A stretch of DNA of 64,000 bases. It comes from Macrobrachium rosenbergii (Eukaryota > Arthropoda > Malacostraca > Decapoda > Palaemonidae). Each line of letters begins with the position of its first letter. Positions within the stretch are counted from its first letter, which is position 1. Shown in pieces: positions 1 through 11,128 of this stretch. The DNA lies in assembly GCF_040412425.1 (NCBI RefSeq), contig NC_089762.1:19058202-19122201 (forward strand), given 5' to 3'. Made by a program: the position numbers and the translations under genes. The notes under the pieces are model-generated. The model was given only the letters and a program-made list of their open reading frames with translations, made no database searches and was not told where the DNA came from.

Positions 1-902
1 AGCGTTCTAGAAATGTAAAAATCATAGCTGTTAGTTTTAGAAACTCGACTTAGGAGAATTGTGAGCATTACCTTGTTGGTTTCTGTGAATGTCACAAGTG
101 TCATATAACTTGCGCCATTTCTCTTCTCACTGTAGAAAGGCTGGAAAAATCCGAGACGAAATCCGTATTAAAATGTGTCTGAGTGAATGGCGAGGAGGTA
201 AAAGACAACATTGATGTCTGTGTAGACGAAGGGCCCAACGTAAGAAGAGTCGGCAGTTTATCTGATTAATAGAATTCAAACATCACCTCCCCCATCCACT
301 CAGCACCACTCTCTATTTTTTGTGTAAGTTTTCGTAAACATTTGTCTTAATAATGGTACCTTATGTATTTATTTCATAATTCTTATTGTTTTGCCCTTGG
401 TCTTGAACAGTTTGTGCTCTTACACCCATTTTCTTTTAGTGCTCTGTTTTTTCCACAATATTTAAGTAAAACTAGACGCTCAGAATTTCGTAAAGTTGCC
501 TCCGCCATTAATATTCTAGCTTTATTATTTGTTGAAAGATTTAAGCGTTTCAAAGGTATCTAACTATGCACACAAAGCTTTTACAATATGAAATGCGAAA
601 GTTCCACGATGGGCAAATGATAGTTCCAAAGCGGCAACCATGTAACCAAAGTTCCTTTCTCTTTCTCCCCACCCTCTTTCCTCATTCAAATGGCACTAAG
701 CTCTAGCAAATAGATTGCTCTCATTTTTCTCTGATGTCTTGAGTTGAGTTTTGCTGCATCTGGGTTTGGAGATACAAGAGTTTCATCAGTATTCGACACA
801 AACCTTAAATTCCACCGAAACCCGGATGATTTCTTTTAGAATAATTATTCATAAAAATGACTGGGTTTAAAGTATTTGCATAGAATTGTAAATTGTTGTC
901 AC
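1..902. other. unique AT-rich sequence, nothing recognised
   Basis: No frame longer than 66 codons and no repeat family that I recognise. The short frames show no motif. I treat the stretch as non-coding. Confidence 0.6.

Positions 903-961
<59 letters not shown>
903..961. repeat. (ATT)n microsatellite, ~59 bp
   Basis: Uninterrupted TAT/ATT trinucleotide run. It gives spurious poly-Tyr (+) and poly-Asn (-) frames. Its flanks do not match the AAT-tailed element at 25574-25896. Confidence 0.97.
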
Positions 962-964
<3 letters not shown>

Positions 965-1038
965 GTCAACGGTTCCATCTCATTGCGATGATTTTCCCTC
1001 TGTTCCTTGTAGCAATCTTGTGAGATTCTTCCTAACAT

Positions 1039-1039
<1 letters not shown>

Positions 1040-1113
<74 letters not shown>
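1040..1113. repeat. (CT)n microsatellite, ~74 bp
   Basis: Pure CT dinucleotide run, source of a false poly-Ser/Leu frame. Confidence 0.97.
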
Positions 1114-1116
<3 letters not shown>

Positions 1117-1625
1117 AGGATAGTCACTTCTGTTTTGAAGATTTGTATGTTAGGAGTTTATTTGTACGCTTTAGTAGTTGTTATTGTATTCGTGGTCATA
1201 TTTAAGATAATTGTTGCAGTAATTATTGTCAGCTGGGAAAGTGGAATGTATGATTCACGTATTATTGATTTTTGTCCAGTATAATTAGTTGTTCAGCACA
1301 TAACCAAAAACTCCTCTGTATATTTTGACTACTAGTGTATCAGCATTTAAAAATTTTACTCGCATTGTATGGCTAAACATAATGCTGTACTGTACATGTT
1401 CATTATTTACTAAGTAACATGTGAATTATATGTTTATTCGCATAAGGAAAAACTGCCCACTTCCTCCTTATTTATTATCATCATATTGGCGTAATATCCC
1501 CACTGTTGTTGTTGTAGTCACTTGTGGTATTTCTCTTTAGTTCCCGAAGTCTGTATTTTACCCTCTCCGTGTGTTGCTTTGTGTTTGCTTCGCTTTGTTG
1601 TCATAGTGATGAGAGTGACCTTTAT

Positions 1626-1628
<3 letters not shown>
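1114..1628. other. unique sequence, nothing recognised
   Basis: AT-rich, with stops in all frames and no repeat signature that I can see. Confidence 0.55.

Positions 1629-1693
<65 letters not shown>
1629..1693. repeat. (CT)n microsatellite, ~65 bp
   Basis: Pure CT run; two overlapping + frames across it are low-complexity artefacts. Confidence 0.97.
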
Positions 1694-1696
<3 letters not shown>

Positions 1697-1800
1697 AGTT
1701 TTTACACATCGGTATGATATCATGAAACGGGGACCACTTAACATTGTTTACCCACACCGACAGCATTGTAGCAAACTTGTAAGCAGTCGACAAGGATACA

Positions 1801-1995
1801 GAGAACAGCTTCAGACAGAGGTATCAACACTATTGTTCCTCATTATGATCCTTACACCCAAATGACTATGGTTGAATAGATAGGCAAGAGGGCCTACTAT
1901 GCAATTTCTAGCCTATCTATTCAACCATAGTCATTTGGGTGTATGGATCATAACGGGGAACAGTAGTGTTGATATCTCTTTCCGAAACTGTCCCC
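1801..1995. repeat. inverted repeat, 85-bp arms with 25-bp spacer
   Basis: Left arm 1801-1885 and right arm 1911-1995 are reverse complements with about 10 mismatches in 85 (near 88%). The spacer carries a 22-base sequence (1887-1908) that recurs in direct orientation at 2001-2022 with two differences. The whole could fold into a long hairpin. It resembles a palindromic MITE or foldback element; no terminal motif that I recognise. A SINE-like element has inserted right after the 22-base repeat. Confidence 0.9.
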
Positions 1996-2022
1996 TGACT
2001 AGAGGGTCTACTACGCAATTTC

Positions 2023-2338
2023 CCCCGTAGAGGGGTAGTGCCGTCAATGCACCTGATGCGGTGCACTGTAGGCATTACTTAAGCTTCTTTGCAGAGTCCC
2101 TTCGGCCCCTAGTTGCAAGGGCTTTCATTCCTTTTACCATATCTCCGTTCATATTCTCTTTCTTCCATCTTACTGTCCACTGTCTCCTAACAATTGATTC
2201 ATAGTGCAACTGCTTTGAGGTTTTCCTCCTCTTCCACCTTTCAGACCTTTTCACTGTCAATTTTCGTTTCAGCGCTGATTGGCCTTAGTTGCCCCAGTGC
2301 TCGGCATGTATGCCTAAAATCTATATAAATCTATCTAT
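2023..2338 (+). mobile_element. SINE-like retroposon, full-length copy with target-site duplication
   Basis: The element starts with CCCCGTAG and runs about 316 bp to a tail of short CTATATAAAT/CTAT repeats. The 12-base sequence CTACGCAATTTC stands immediately before it (2011-2022) and again immediately after it (2339-2350), an exact target-site duplication typical of target-primed retroposition. A second copy lies at 11391-11679; landmarks shared in order include GTAGTGCCGTC, GGTGCACTGTAGGCATTACT, ATTCATAGTGCAAC, GAGGTTTTCCTCCT and CAGCGCTGA. I recall this as an abundant dispersed family in decapods. No clear A or B box, so the RNA ancestor is unknown. A minus-strand frame of 61 codons (2075-2260) is partly shared with copy 2 but is probably incidental. 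Confidence 0.85.
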
Positions 2339-2459
2339 CTACGCAATTTCACAAAAGGGTTGAAAACTTGTGTTACCTCTATTGTGCTAGACTAAAAGCT
2401 GTGAAGCTAAGTGTTATCCATCGTAAACATAGACTTATATAAAAAAAAAAACATTCTAA

Positions 2460-2973
2460 ACGTGTACAGAATCGAAGAGGACCTGGTTCCAAAAATCTCA
2501 ACACACCCATTCAAACTATAAACCTTTGGCCTTGAATTCCACCACAATCCTGGCACTGGTGTCGAATCCGCTGTACCTTAACTTACTCTTACAATCCAGG
2601 AACTGGTGTCGAATCGGCTGTACCTTAACTTACTCTATATCATAATCTTACGAGATTGATCGTACATCATCACAGCCTCTAACCTACTTCATTGTGTCAC
2701 TACCATTTCAAATTACCCCGCTGACATATTTAAGCGTAACTCAGACAAGTTCCTGGATGTCCGGTCGGGTGAGCCAAGATGCAATGTCACCGGTCATTTC
2801 AACGGCCCTAATACAGGGTGCAATTCTAACTCTATCTGGTACCTGGCATTCATCCCGAAGTCAGATCCAGCCTCGTAGCTTTCAATAACTGTAATAAGTA
2901 ATGTCTAAGTCCACAAATGGGAGGGCCTCGAAGAGATAATCCTCCACCCTCGGAGAGGTTGGACCAATCATCA

Positions 2974-2975
<2 letters not shown>
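2460..2975 (+). pseudogene. 3' end of a degenerate non-LTR retrotransposon (RT C-terminus plus 3' UTR)
   Basis: Frameshifted remnant of the same family as 58320-60119. In the + frame around 2733-2760 it reads SDKFLDV, matching LDKFLDI in the other copy, and both continue with a G-E-P / D-E-P turn. Upstream, CCTTTGGCCTTGAATTCCAC aligns with CCTTTGTCCTTCAATTCCAC of the other copy. The last ~70 bp align throughout, ending ATCATCAGG in both. A 47-bp segment is duplicated in tandem inside it (about 2551-2587 and 2598-2634). No intact ORF; 5'-truncated. It runs directly into the (CT)n tract at 2976. Confidence 0.75.

Positions 2976-3031
<56 letters not shown>
2976..3031. repeat. (CT)n microsatellite abutting a retrotransposon 3' end
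   Basis: Pure CT run of ~56 bp that begins exactly where homology with the second non-LTR copy ends. Confidence 0.97.
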
Positions 3032-3034
<3 letters not shown>

Positions 3035-3481
3035 TTATGTCTCTATGTTTTTGGGTATATGTAGACCATAACTGTCCTGTTTGTTTTCTCAGGATTTTTT
3101 TGTAAGTTAACCTAGGTTGTGAAAATACTACAAAATGACTTGATATTGAAAAGACAGTGATGATTCAAGTTGAATTTTCTTTTTTATCCTCTTTTTCCAG
3201 TGTGGCTTCTTTATTTTGTTCCAAGACCCATTCCTGTGTAGGTGGTGTCTCGTTCAGTTTTTTTATGCTTCCGCTTTCATATTTTCTTTTCTCACTTAAT
3301 ATATGCACTGAATTGTCTCATCATCTATTCTGTGTGTTTTAAGTTACTGACTTTCTATAATCAAATATAATGAACATGTATGATATAGAAGAAAGAGGCT
3401 GTTGACTGCTAAGTAAATAAGGTAAACAGTATATTATTAGTATTAAGAAAAAACTAAGTTCTTTATATATATGTATATACA

Positions 3482-3682
<201 letters not shown>

Positions 3683-4209
3683 GTTTGTCACAAAATTTTT
3701 TGCTTGCCCTGGGACGCCTGATGAGGTGAAAGGCTACATTGCACTAAATAAAAGTAAAAATATATATATATATATATATATTAGAAGCCAAGCCGTTTCT
3801 ACTCACGAACAGACACAGAAACAGTGGATGCGACAGGCATACACAGATAAAAAAAAAAAAATTAAAGACTGGGCAGAGGGTTATCAGACAGACACGCAAC
3901 AGGTTTTAGGATAGGGAAGGAATAGAATCGAACGTGAGCTTGAAGACGCATGACATTTAGAAAGACATAAACAGACAGGCAGGCTGACAGAGCTGAAGGG
4001 CTTGTCGAGCAACAGAGACGGTCGTGTTGAGGGAGAAGGCGAAACGGACGGACAGCCCCACCGAGTTATGGGAGATGAGTCAACAGATGAGGTGTCATGT
4101 GCACGTTGACACTGATGATGCAAGGGAAGGTGAGGAAAGAAGGGAAGAAAGAAAGGGAGGAAGAAAGAGGACATGACGGACATTGGAAACAATGGCACTG
4201 GCTGCCTTT

Positions 4210-4213
<4 letters not shown>

Positions 4214-4248
<35 letters not shown>
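4214..4248. repeat. (GA)n microsatellite, ~35 bp
   Basis: Pure GA run. Confidence 0.96.
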
Positions 4249-4251
<3 letters not shown>

Positions 4252-4855
4252 TGTGTGTTTGTGTAGGTTAGATTTTTACATGCCTTGCATAAAGTTGACA
4301 GTTTATTGAATTGGTGTAGGACGATGTAATTCCATCAAGTGAGACCGCATTGGCTGGTTTAAATTTCGTCCCTAAACTTAACGTAATTAGTAGGCTCATT
4401 AAATTGGGAAATTAAAAACACATACCTTGATATAGAAATGCATTGAGAATGGATTTTGCTCCACAGGAAAAGTAGAATATTAATGCCATGCAACATATTT
4501 TCAAAATCCTTTTTTGTGGCCACAAAAATATCCAATTTGTGAACTCGTGTTCTTTACAAGTTAGAAATGTATGAAGTGGTCGGTAATACCCAAGTCGTCA
4601 GACCATAAGGGAAAAAAAAAAAACCTTCCATAGCATGTTTTGTGCAACTCGTCATGAATGGTAAAAATGCTCCACGTTCCGAATCCCTCTGTATTAACAA
4701 TCTTTATTCTCGGATACGTTAAAGCCAAATTAAATGCGAGCATTTTTTTATTACAGTTAAATCTTCGATGAGAATTTATGGAACCCTCTATCACATCGTA
4801 TTTGTTGTTATTTTTGTTGCCTTTTTTGTATTAATATTCTTTTAAACTCAAAACC

Positions 4856-4876
4856 TACACACACACACACACACAC
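4856..4876. repeat. short (AC)n microsatellite
   Basis: About ten AC repeats. Confidence 0.9.
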
Positions 4877-4969
4877 GCACATATATTACACCTATCACAC
4901 GTGAATTTTTATTATTGACAAGTATTAGGCCACAAATATCATTTAATATCGGCTTGACGAATGAATAAT

Positions 4970-5110
4970 CAGACTGTCTGTCACTGTATCTAAACCAAAG
5001 CCCCAGATTTGAATCCATACCGGGCAGAATCAGTTATCACTTATACTTTGCCTTAGGTGTAAGTTATTCCCAAGGTGTCGTCAATTCGATATCATGTGAT
5101 ACTGAGTATG
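4970..5110 (+). repeat. possible tRNA-derived SINE fragment
   Basis: GATTTGAATCC at about 5007-5017 resembles a pol III B box (GGTTCGANTCC) and is followed by CATACCGGGCAGAA. The downstream segment (AAGTTATTCCCAAGGTGT) looks like a SINE body that I half-recognise from decapods. No convincing A box at the right spacing upstream. Weak call. Confidence 0.3.
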
Positions 5111-5644
5111 CTGTATGACTTTTCCAAAGAACGATGATTAGCAGGGTATGTTATTACCTGACAATATAATTCAAGAATAACTCTAGTTTTCCAGTCCATT
5201 TGAACTGAATTAATTAAACAAGAAGCATGTAATTTGCATTCTAGAAGCTGCATCGAGCCTGCACACAGTCTATGATTATGTGCTACAGAAGACGCTTCAT
5301 TTAAATACTGATCCAATTACTCATATACGTAATTGGAAAAATTCAAAACAGTTCAGTGGCATGTATAAGAGACAACAGACGAAGATGTAACGTTTAAAAA
5401 AAGTTGTGGTTAAGCACATGACAGACATTCCAGTGGTCACGAATGCATTATACTCGAGTTCGTAAAGAAGGAGGCATCCACATTCCGCGGCATGAGTAAT
5501 CTGGCACGCCGATTGGCAGTTAGCGCCGCCATAAACAAGCATTCCGCTGTCAGTCGGAGGCACTTGGTCCTCTCGGCCAAAGATACGCTCCCTGCCTGCC
5601 TAATCGGGGGCTCAGGTCCTGTAATTAAGGAACTGGTTTAGATC

Positions 5645-5646
<2 letters not shown>

Positions 5647-5710
<64 letters not shown>
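5647..5710. repeat. (CT)n microsatellite, ~64 bp
   Basis: CT run inside duplication unit 1. Confidence 0.97.
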
Positions 5711-5713
<3 letters not shown>

Positions 5714-5798
5714 TATAAATGTTATGCATGTATGTGTGTGTATGAATGGATGCCGTGACATTTTGGTGTTCTGTTCTGTAATTAAGAAACTGGTTTAC

Positions 5799-5801
<3 letters not shown>

Positions 5802-5850
<49 letters not shown>
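5802..5850. repeat. (CT)n microsatellite, ~49 bp
   Basis: CT run inside duplication unit 2, at the same relative position. Confidence 0.97.
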
Positions 5851-5853
<3 letters not shown>

Positions 5854-5922
5854 AAACAAACGTGTATGTGCATGCACTTTTGTTTGTATGAATAGATCCC
5901 GTGCCATGTAGGTGTGTTGAGA

Positions 5923-6326
5923 AACTCAGTCTCACATGTGAGTGGGGTAACTGTTATAAAGCCTATGTTATGATATTTGCGGCGTAATGAAGAACAAACC
6001 ACTAAAAATGTATAACTAATAACATGACACTCCATAGGCAATCCAGTACACGGACCTGACTGAGACAAATAAGTGGTATGCATAAGAAATTCCACTTGAC
6101 ACCTTTTTAAACTTGACGGAGCTGGTCGAATCAATATCACTTTGTACAAAATATTTTGCTAAAGGGGACTGAGGTGTGTTCAAAAGTGGTTCAAGCCACA
6201 TTCCGAAGTTTATTCGGATATCTTCTGTAGAGATAACGAAACTGGTTTGGGTTCTAAAAGTTCAACTTTTTTGAGACAATATTTTGTGTCATAATTTGTC
6301 ACCCAAGGTAAACCATCTTACGGGGT
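5923..6326. other. unique sequence, nothing recognised
   Basis: No motif, RNA or repeat family seen. Confidence 0.5.
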
Positions 6327-6440
6327 GCCCACACAGCTATCCCATTTCCCATGCCCACACAACTGCCCCATTTCCCACACCCACACAAGTGTCCCATTTC
6401 CTATAGCACACCAATCCCTTTTCCCATATTCGCATCCATC
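6327..6440. repeat. short degenerate minisatellite, ~26-bp unit, ~4 copies
   Basis: Successive units read GCCCACACA..(T/G)(A/C)CCCATTTCCCA with increasing divergence to the right (CCCACACAAGTGTCCCATT, then GCACACCAATCCCTTTTCCC). C-rich on the + strand. Confidence 0.75.
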
Positions 6441-6656
6441 CCGCACATCACCTCCACATCCCCCGTCATACGGCTCTCCCACATCGTAGGCCTACCATCC
6501 ATGGCCGTCCCTTTGCCTTGATCTCTTGAGGAAAAATGAATTTTTGTTATTATCTTCATAACTTATGTTCTCGACAGTTTTCCTTGTTTGGCTGTGTGCC
6601 TGTTAGAAGGAACAAAAGATTAGATTGAAGTGTGAAGCTGAATTTAGTTCCCCGAT

Positions 6657-6870
6657 ACAAAATCATCGTTGTCTGCTGGATCTCTGCTTCTTTGTGAAAT
6701 TCAGGCCACTGGGCTAAGTTGCTAAGTTGTACACTCAGACGATGTATAATTTTATTTCCTGCGTCGGTATATTACAAAATCATCGTTGTCTGCTGGATTT
6801 CTGCTTCTTTGTGAAACTCAGGCCACTGGGCTAAGTTGCTAAGTTGTACACTCAGACGATGTATAATTTT
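6657..6870. repeat. recent tandem duplication, ~97 bp shared
   Basis: 6657-6753 and 6774-6870 are nearly identical: both begin ACAAAATCATCGTTGTCTGC and end CGATGTATAATTTT, with only two or three substitutions. A 20-bp spacer separates them, giving a 117-bp period. Confidence 0.9.
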
Positions 6871-7384
6871 GCTTTAAAATTATTGCGGCATATTCTGTAG
6901 GAGGCCTTCAGGTATGCACCGTAAACGATCAAGGCTTTTGATGCAATGTTAAGAATTGCACAAAAATATGATCTCTTAGGACAATTCCCTCCCTCCCAAC
7001 ACGGCAACTTTTTGATGTGTCAAATCAAGCATAGTCATACCATGGCCTGTGGGGTCCAAAGTTTTCCGTAGAAATATGTAGGAAAAAACCTGGTCATACA
7101 CATCCAATAGCAACAAGATGGCTCAGGTGGGCAGCGCGGCCCATGTGCCTCTTCTTTTTAATAAATCCGGAAGGTTTTTGGATGTGGAAGGGTTTTGGAT
7201 GGATGGGGCGTATTATGGTGAATTGGAAGGGGGTCGAATGTTAGCCAGGGTAATTGGAGCAAAGTCAACAAGATGCCGAAAGGGGGATTGCTTATCTTTC
7301 TGCATGGGTTCTCCTGCTTGAAAGCCCGATTGTGTTGACCGGCTCACGATAAAAGGAAAGGTACAGAAACCGAGACGGCCTTTG

Positions 7385-7437
7385 CCTTCCTTCCTTCCTT
7401 CCTTCCTTCCTTCCTTCCTTCCTTCCTTCATTCCTTC
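7385..7437. repeat. (TTCC)n microsatellite
   Basis: About 11-12 TTCC tetranucleotides, imperfect at the 3' end. Confidence 0.95.
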
Positions 7438-7667
7438 TCTCATTTACTCGCGCGGCGCTTGTTCAGTCTTTCTTTCGGACACTGGCTTCCTCCTTTTTCC
7501 ACTTAAAAAAAATAAAAATAAAACTTTGTAAGAAATAGTTCTTGGAAATGCCCTTAAGGAGTTCTCAAATTCAGGTACTTATTGTTGGAAATTTTCATTT
7601 TATACTCATATGTACATATAAATTGAAAGTTTTAATTTAAACACATACAGAGAGGCAGACACACGTG

Positions 7668-7799
<132 letters not shown>

Positions 7800-9469
7800 G
7801 AGAATTGCTTTAAATATTTTTTTTTCATGGTTTTTCATAAATATACTTTTATTAAGCTTTAATTAAGTCACGAAAAGTTTTCTTGGAACTTTCTCTAATC
7901 CCCGGCCAAGGTTTTGTATTTGGTTATTTGTATAGTGTTTATTCACCGGATCTCCCTTCTTTTCATGTCTTGTTGAGTGGTCCACCGTCTTCAGTGCTTC
8001 GCTTGTTGAGCTGCCCATTACGTGATAACGCTTTTGCTCTCTTTTCCTGGCCCGGACTTTACGTGCGGGGTGTGTTTGGGCAGCGCGAGAGAGTATCGGC
8101 TCCCCAACAGAGGAGGTCATTCAATCATTTTTTCCTTACGGCTTTTTTCTACTGGAAGTCCTGTGCTCCCGCCCTGCAGCCTTCGTCGTTACTGAGAGGT
8201 CCCAATGGACCGATTTTTGCCTCTCATTGTTTAGCACTCCTGGTGCTTTTGAGCTGCTGCTTGCCACTGCTGCAGGCTTTTGCCGTGTGTTTGACCTCCT
8301 GGAGTCGTCAGGAGGCCTTCTAGTGGTGTGTTCTCCTCTGCAAATTATTCATAACCACCTTCGTGTCCCTGTTGATCCCCTCGGTGTATGGACGCCTTTA
8401 GTGATCCTGCAGTGGTCCTCCAGTGATCCTTAAGTGGAACAGCCATTTATATAAATATCTTCAGTTTCATATTATCGTCGGTTCAGGAAATTATGTACTT
8501 GTAAGGTGTATAATGTTAAACAGTGATTATTTGTAATTTAGGTTTAAGGTTTATTTCTCCCTGTGTCTCCGTCTGTCGTATGCTCGGGTAAGTGTGTGGT
8601 TTTCTACCTCTTACAACTTTCTTTCTCTTCGACTCAAGGTATAAAAGTTTGGTAGGCGCTTGATGGTTTAATTGTTTAATTTTTGTAAAGTTTGTATGAG
8701 TATTTTTCTAGTTCCTCAAGGCAGCTTTTCGGGGACTTTTTGTGTTGTATGAAGCTTTTTGTAAATTAAAATTTGATTGTTAAATTTACGTCAGTGTTTT
8801 TTATCCCTCTTTGAGTGTTGATTTTTACTTTGTGAATTTTGTGTCGCGTCTGGCTCTTGCCTGGTATTTGGCACTGAACTGGTCTGGAAAAAGGATCCTT
8901 AAATAATAATAAAAATGTGTTTCGGGCTCTAGTAAGATGATCTGGAGTTCGTTATAATATACATATAAAAGTGATACTTATAACTACCTAAAACCTTTAG
9001 CTCTTCTCAGTTTTAGGCTGTATATTTTTTTGCATTGTATAATTCAGTGTGAAAGTTACGGACTGAAAAAACTGTAATTTCGAAGATTTCGTGTCATTTA
9101 TATAGATTTTTGGTATCTTTTTAGGGGTTAACACTTCAGCCCTTTTTACCCATAAGGATTTTCATGAATTTTCTCTTATTGCATTCAGCTGTTGCTTTTT
9201 ATCTAAAGATTTTATATCCCATGTCATTGTTTTTATTCCATTGCTTTTATGGATTCCGCCACCTTTTATTTTCCACGAATATATTTGCATTCTTTACTGA
9301 GGTTTCACATTTTCTTTATTTCTTCCGGTTCATGTTCACTGCATTACCTGTTTTTATCAAAGATACTGAATTATTATTACTTTTTTTTTTAGAATGTTCC
9401 AAGTTCTCTACCCTTCCTCATAAATTTTTTGCACTTCAGCGCATCACTTTCTAATTGCACCTTCATTTA

Positions 9470-9470
<1 letters not shown>

Positions 9471-9534
<64 letters not shown>
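9471..9534. repeat. compound (CT)n(GT)n, copy 1
   Basis: About 27 bp of CT followed directly by about 37 bp of GT. Confidence 0.96.
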
Positions 9535-9536
<2 letters not shown>

Positions 9537-10013
9537 GAATTTGAAAAAAGACAACGGCAGTCAAAAAGAAGACACTTTTTTATGAAGGTAAATGTAGTAT
9601 GGAAACGTACAAATCTTTGTCTTGTCAGATTTAGGTATGACACTTGATCAATGGCGAGCCTTTCTGCTTTAATAACTATAAATACTTTTTTGTTTTTCAG
9701 CTGTCTTTCTGTCTGTGTTGGCGTAGCATCCTTAGAATACATCACACATTTGAATAAAATGAAATATTGCCCTCAATCCTTTCTGTGTAAACAGTCTTAT
9801 ACATAAACAGTGAGTGTTGGACGTTGTACACCAGTGAGTTGTATTATGTGAGTGCCCCATAAGCATTTAACTAGCTTGTTAGTTTTATGTAGAATCTAGT
9901 GAGCACTTTGCAGTTATTTGCTAAACAATTCATAATCATGTTTTTATGCTAAGGTACCCTTCCTCATAAATGTTTTGCACTTCAGCGCATCACTTTCTAA
10001 TTGCACCTTCATT

Positions 10014-10015
<2 letters not shown>

Positions 10016-10100
<85 letters not shown>
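10016..10100. repeat. compound (CT)n(GT)n, copy 2
   Basis: About 56 bp of CT followed by about 29 bp of GT: twice the CT and less GT than copy 1. Confidence 0.96.
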
Positions 10101-10102
<2 letters not shown>

Positions 10103-10519
10103 GAATTTGAAAAAAGACAACGGCAGTCAAAAAGAAGACACTTTTTTATGAAGGTAAATGTAGTATGGAAACGTACAAATCTTTGTCTTGTCAGATTAGG
10201 TATGACACTTGATCAATGGCGAGCCTTTCTGCTTTAATAACTATAAATACTTTTTGTTTTTCAGCTGTCTTTCTGTCTGTGTTGGCGTAGCATCCTTAGA
10301 ATACATCACATTTGAATAAAATGAAATATTGCCCTTAATGCTTTCTGTGTAAACAGTCTTATACATAAACAGTGAGTGTTGGACGTTGTACACCAGTGAG
10401 TTGTATTATGTTAGTGCCCCATAAGCATTTAACTAGCTTGTTAGTTTTATGTAGAATCTAGTGAGCACTTTGCAGTTATTTGCTAAACAATTCATAATCA
10501 TGTTTCTATGCTAAGGTAC

Positions 10520-11035
10520 TCTGTTCTAAAATTTGTGAGATTATTGTGTTATAACAAAACATGAACTAAAGAAATTTGTATATTTCATGTGTATAATCCA
10601 AGTTAACAGTTCCTATTATGTAAAGTTTGAGCGAAAAAAAAGTCTTTAAAGGGAGATAGCCGTTGACTTTACCAAAATACAGTATGTTGAGGAAATAGAA
10701 GATTATGGTTCAAATAAAGCTGTGTATGAATCGAGAGGAAAGTTAATACAACCAACAATTCTTATCCTTACTTTGCCTATTCGCAAAACCGAATGGAACT
10801 GCGAGAGGAAAATGCGCTAAATTCTGGTAATGATTTATGGCGCTGCCTCTATTTGGTTTTCAAAATGGTCTGGTGATTACAGTTAGATTAAGATTTATTT
10901 GCAATGCCCGCATGTTCCTGCTAGTAGCAACAGTGGCTGTGGATGAACAACAGTGCGTTGGAAAATATAAAGTGAAATATCGTGTCCTTCGCTCACGTAA
11001 TCGGTTAGTAGCCTGGCTTTTATATTCAAATTACA

Positions 11036-11039
<4 letters not shown>
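10520..11039. other. unique sequence, nothing recognised
   Basis: A 162-codon + frame starting at 10837 extends only because it enters the CT and AT tracts; its first ~65 residues show no motif. Confidence 0.5.
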
Positions 11040-11097
<58 letters not shown>

Positions 11098-11128
11098 ACA
11101 TTATATATATATATATATATATATATAT
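11040..11128. repeat. (CT)n then (AT)n microsatellites
   Basis: CT run 11040-11095, then an AT run at about 11102-11128, followed by more TATG/TATA-rich simple sequence to about 11265. Confidence 0.95.

Larger units (their letters stand above)
5617..5922. repeat. old tandem duplication, ~157-bp period, each unit with a (CT)n core
   Basis: Unit 1 (5617-5773) and unit 2 (5774-5922) share, in order, CTGTAATTAAG..AACTGGTTTA, a CT tract, a TATGTG-rich stretch, ATGAAT.GAT..CGTG.CAT and a TAGGTG/TTGGTG end. Divergence is clear, so the duplication is not recent. Confidence 0.8.
9409..10519. repeat. very recent ~550-bp tandem duplication
   Basis: Copy 1 is 9409-9954 and copy 2 is 9955-10519, head to tail with no spacer. 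Both start TACCCTTCCTCATAAAT and end CTATGCTAAGG or TTATGCTAAGG. Outside the central microsatellite (about 480 bp per copy) I see only a handful of substitutions and one- to four-base indels. The CT and GT run lengths differ strongly. Neither copy has a coding frame outside simple sequence. Confidence 0.96.

Noticed and set aside
2075..2260. Conserved frame MTVKR.ER..RKTS shared with 11606-11304 (-)
   Set aside because: The similarity is fully explained by both lying in copies of the same SINE-like element; no start, length or codon pattern supports a protein.
7883..8323. 146-codon + frame
   Set aside because: Leu/Ser-rich with no motif, overlaps an open minus frame, and is not accompanied by further coding blocks of a gene or retroelement.
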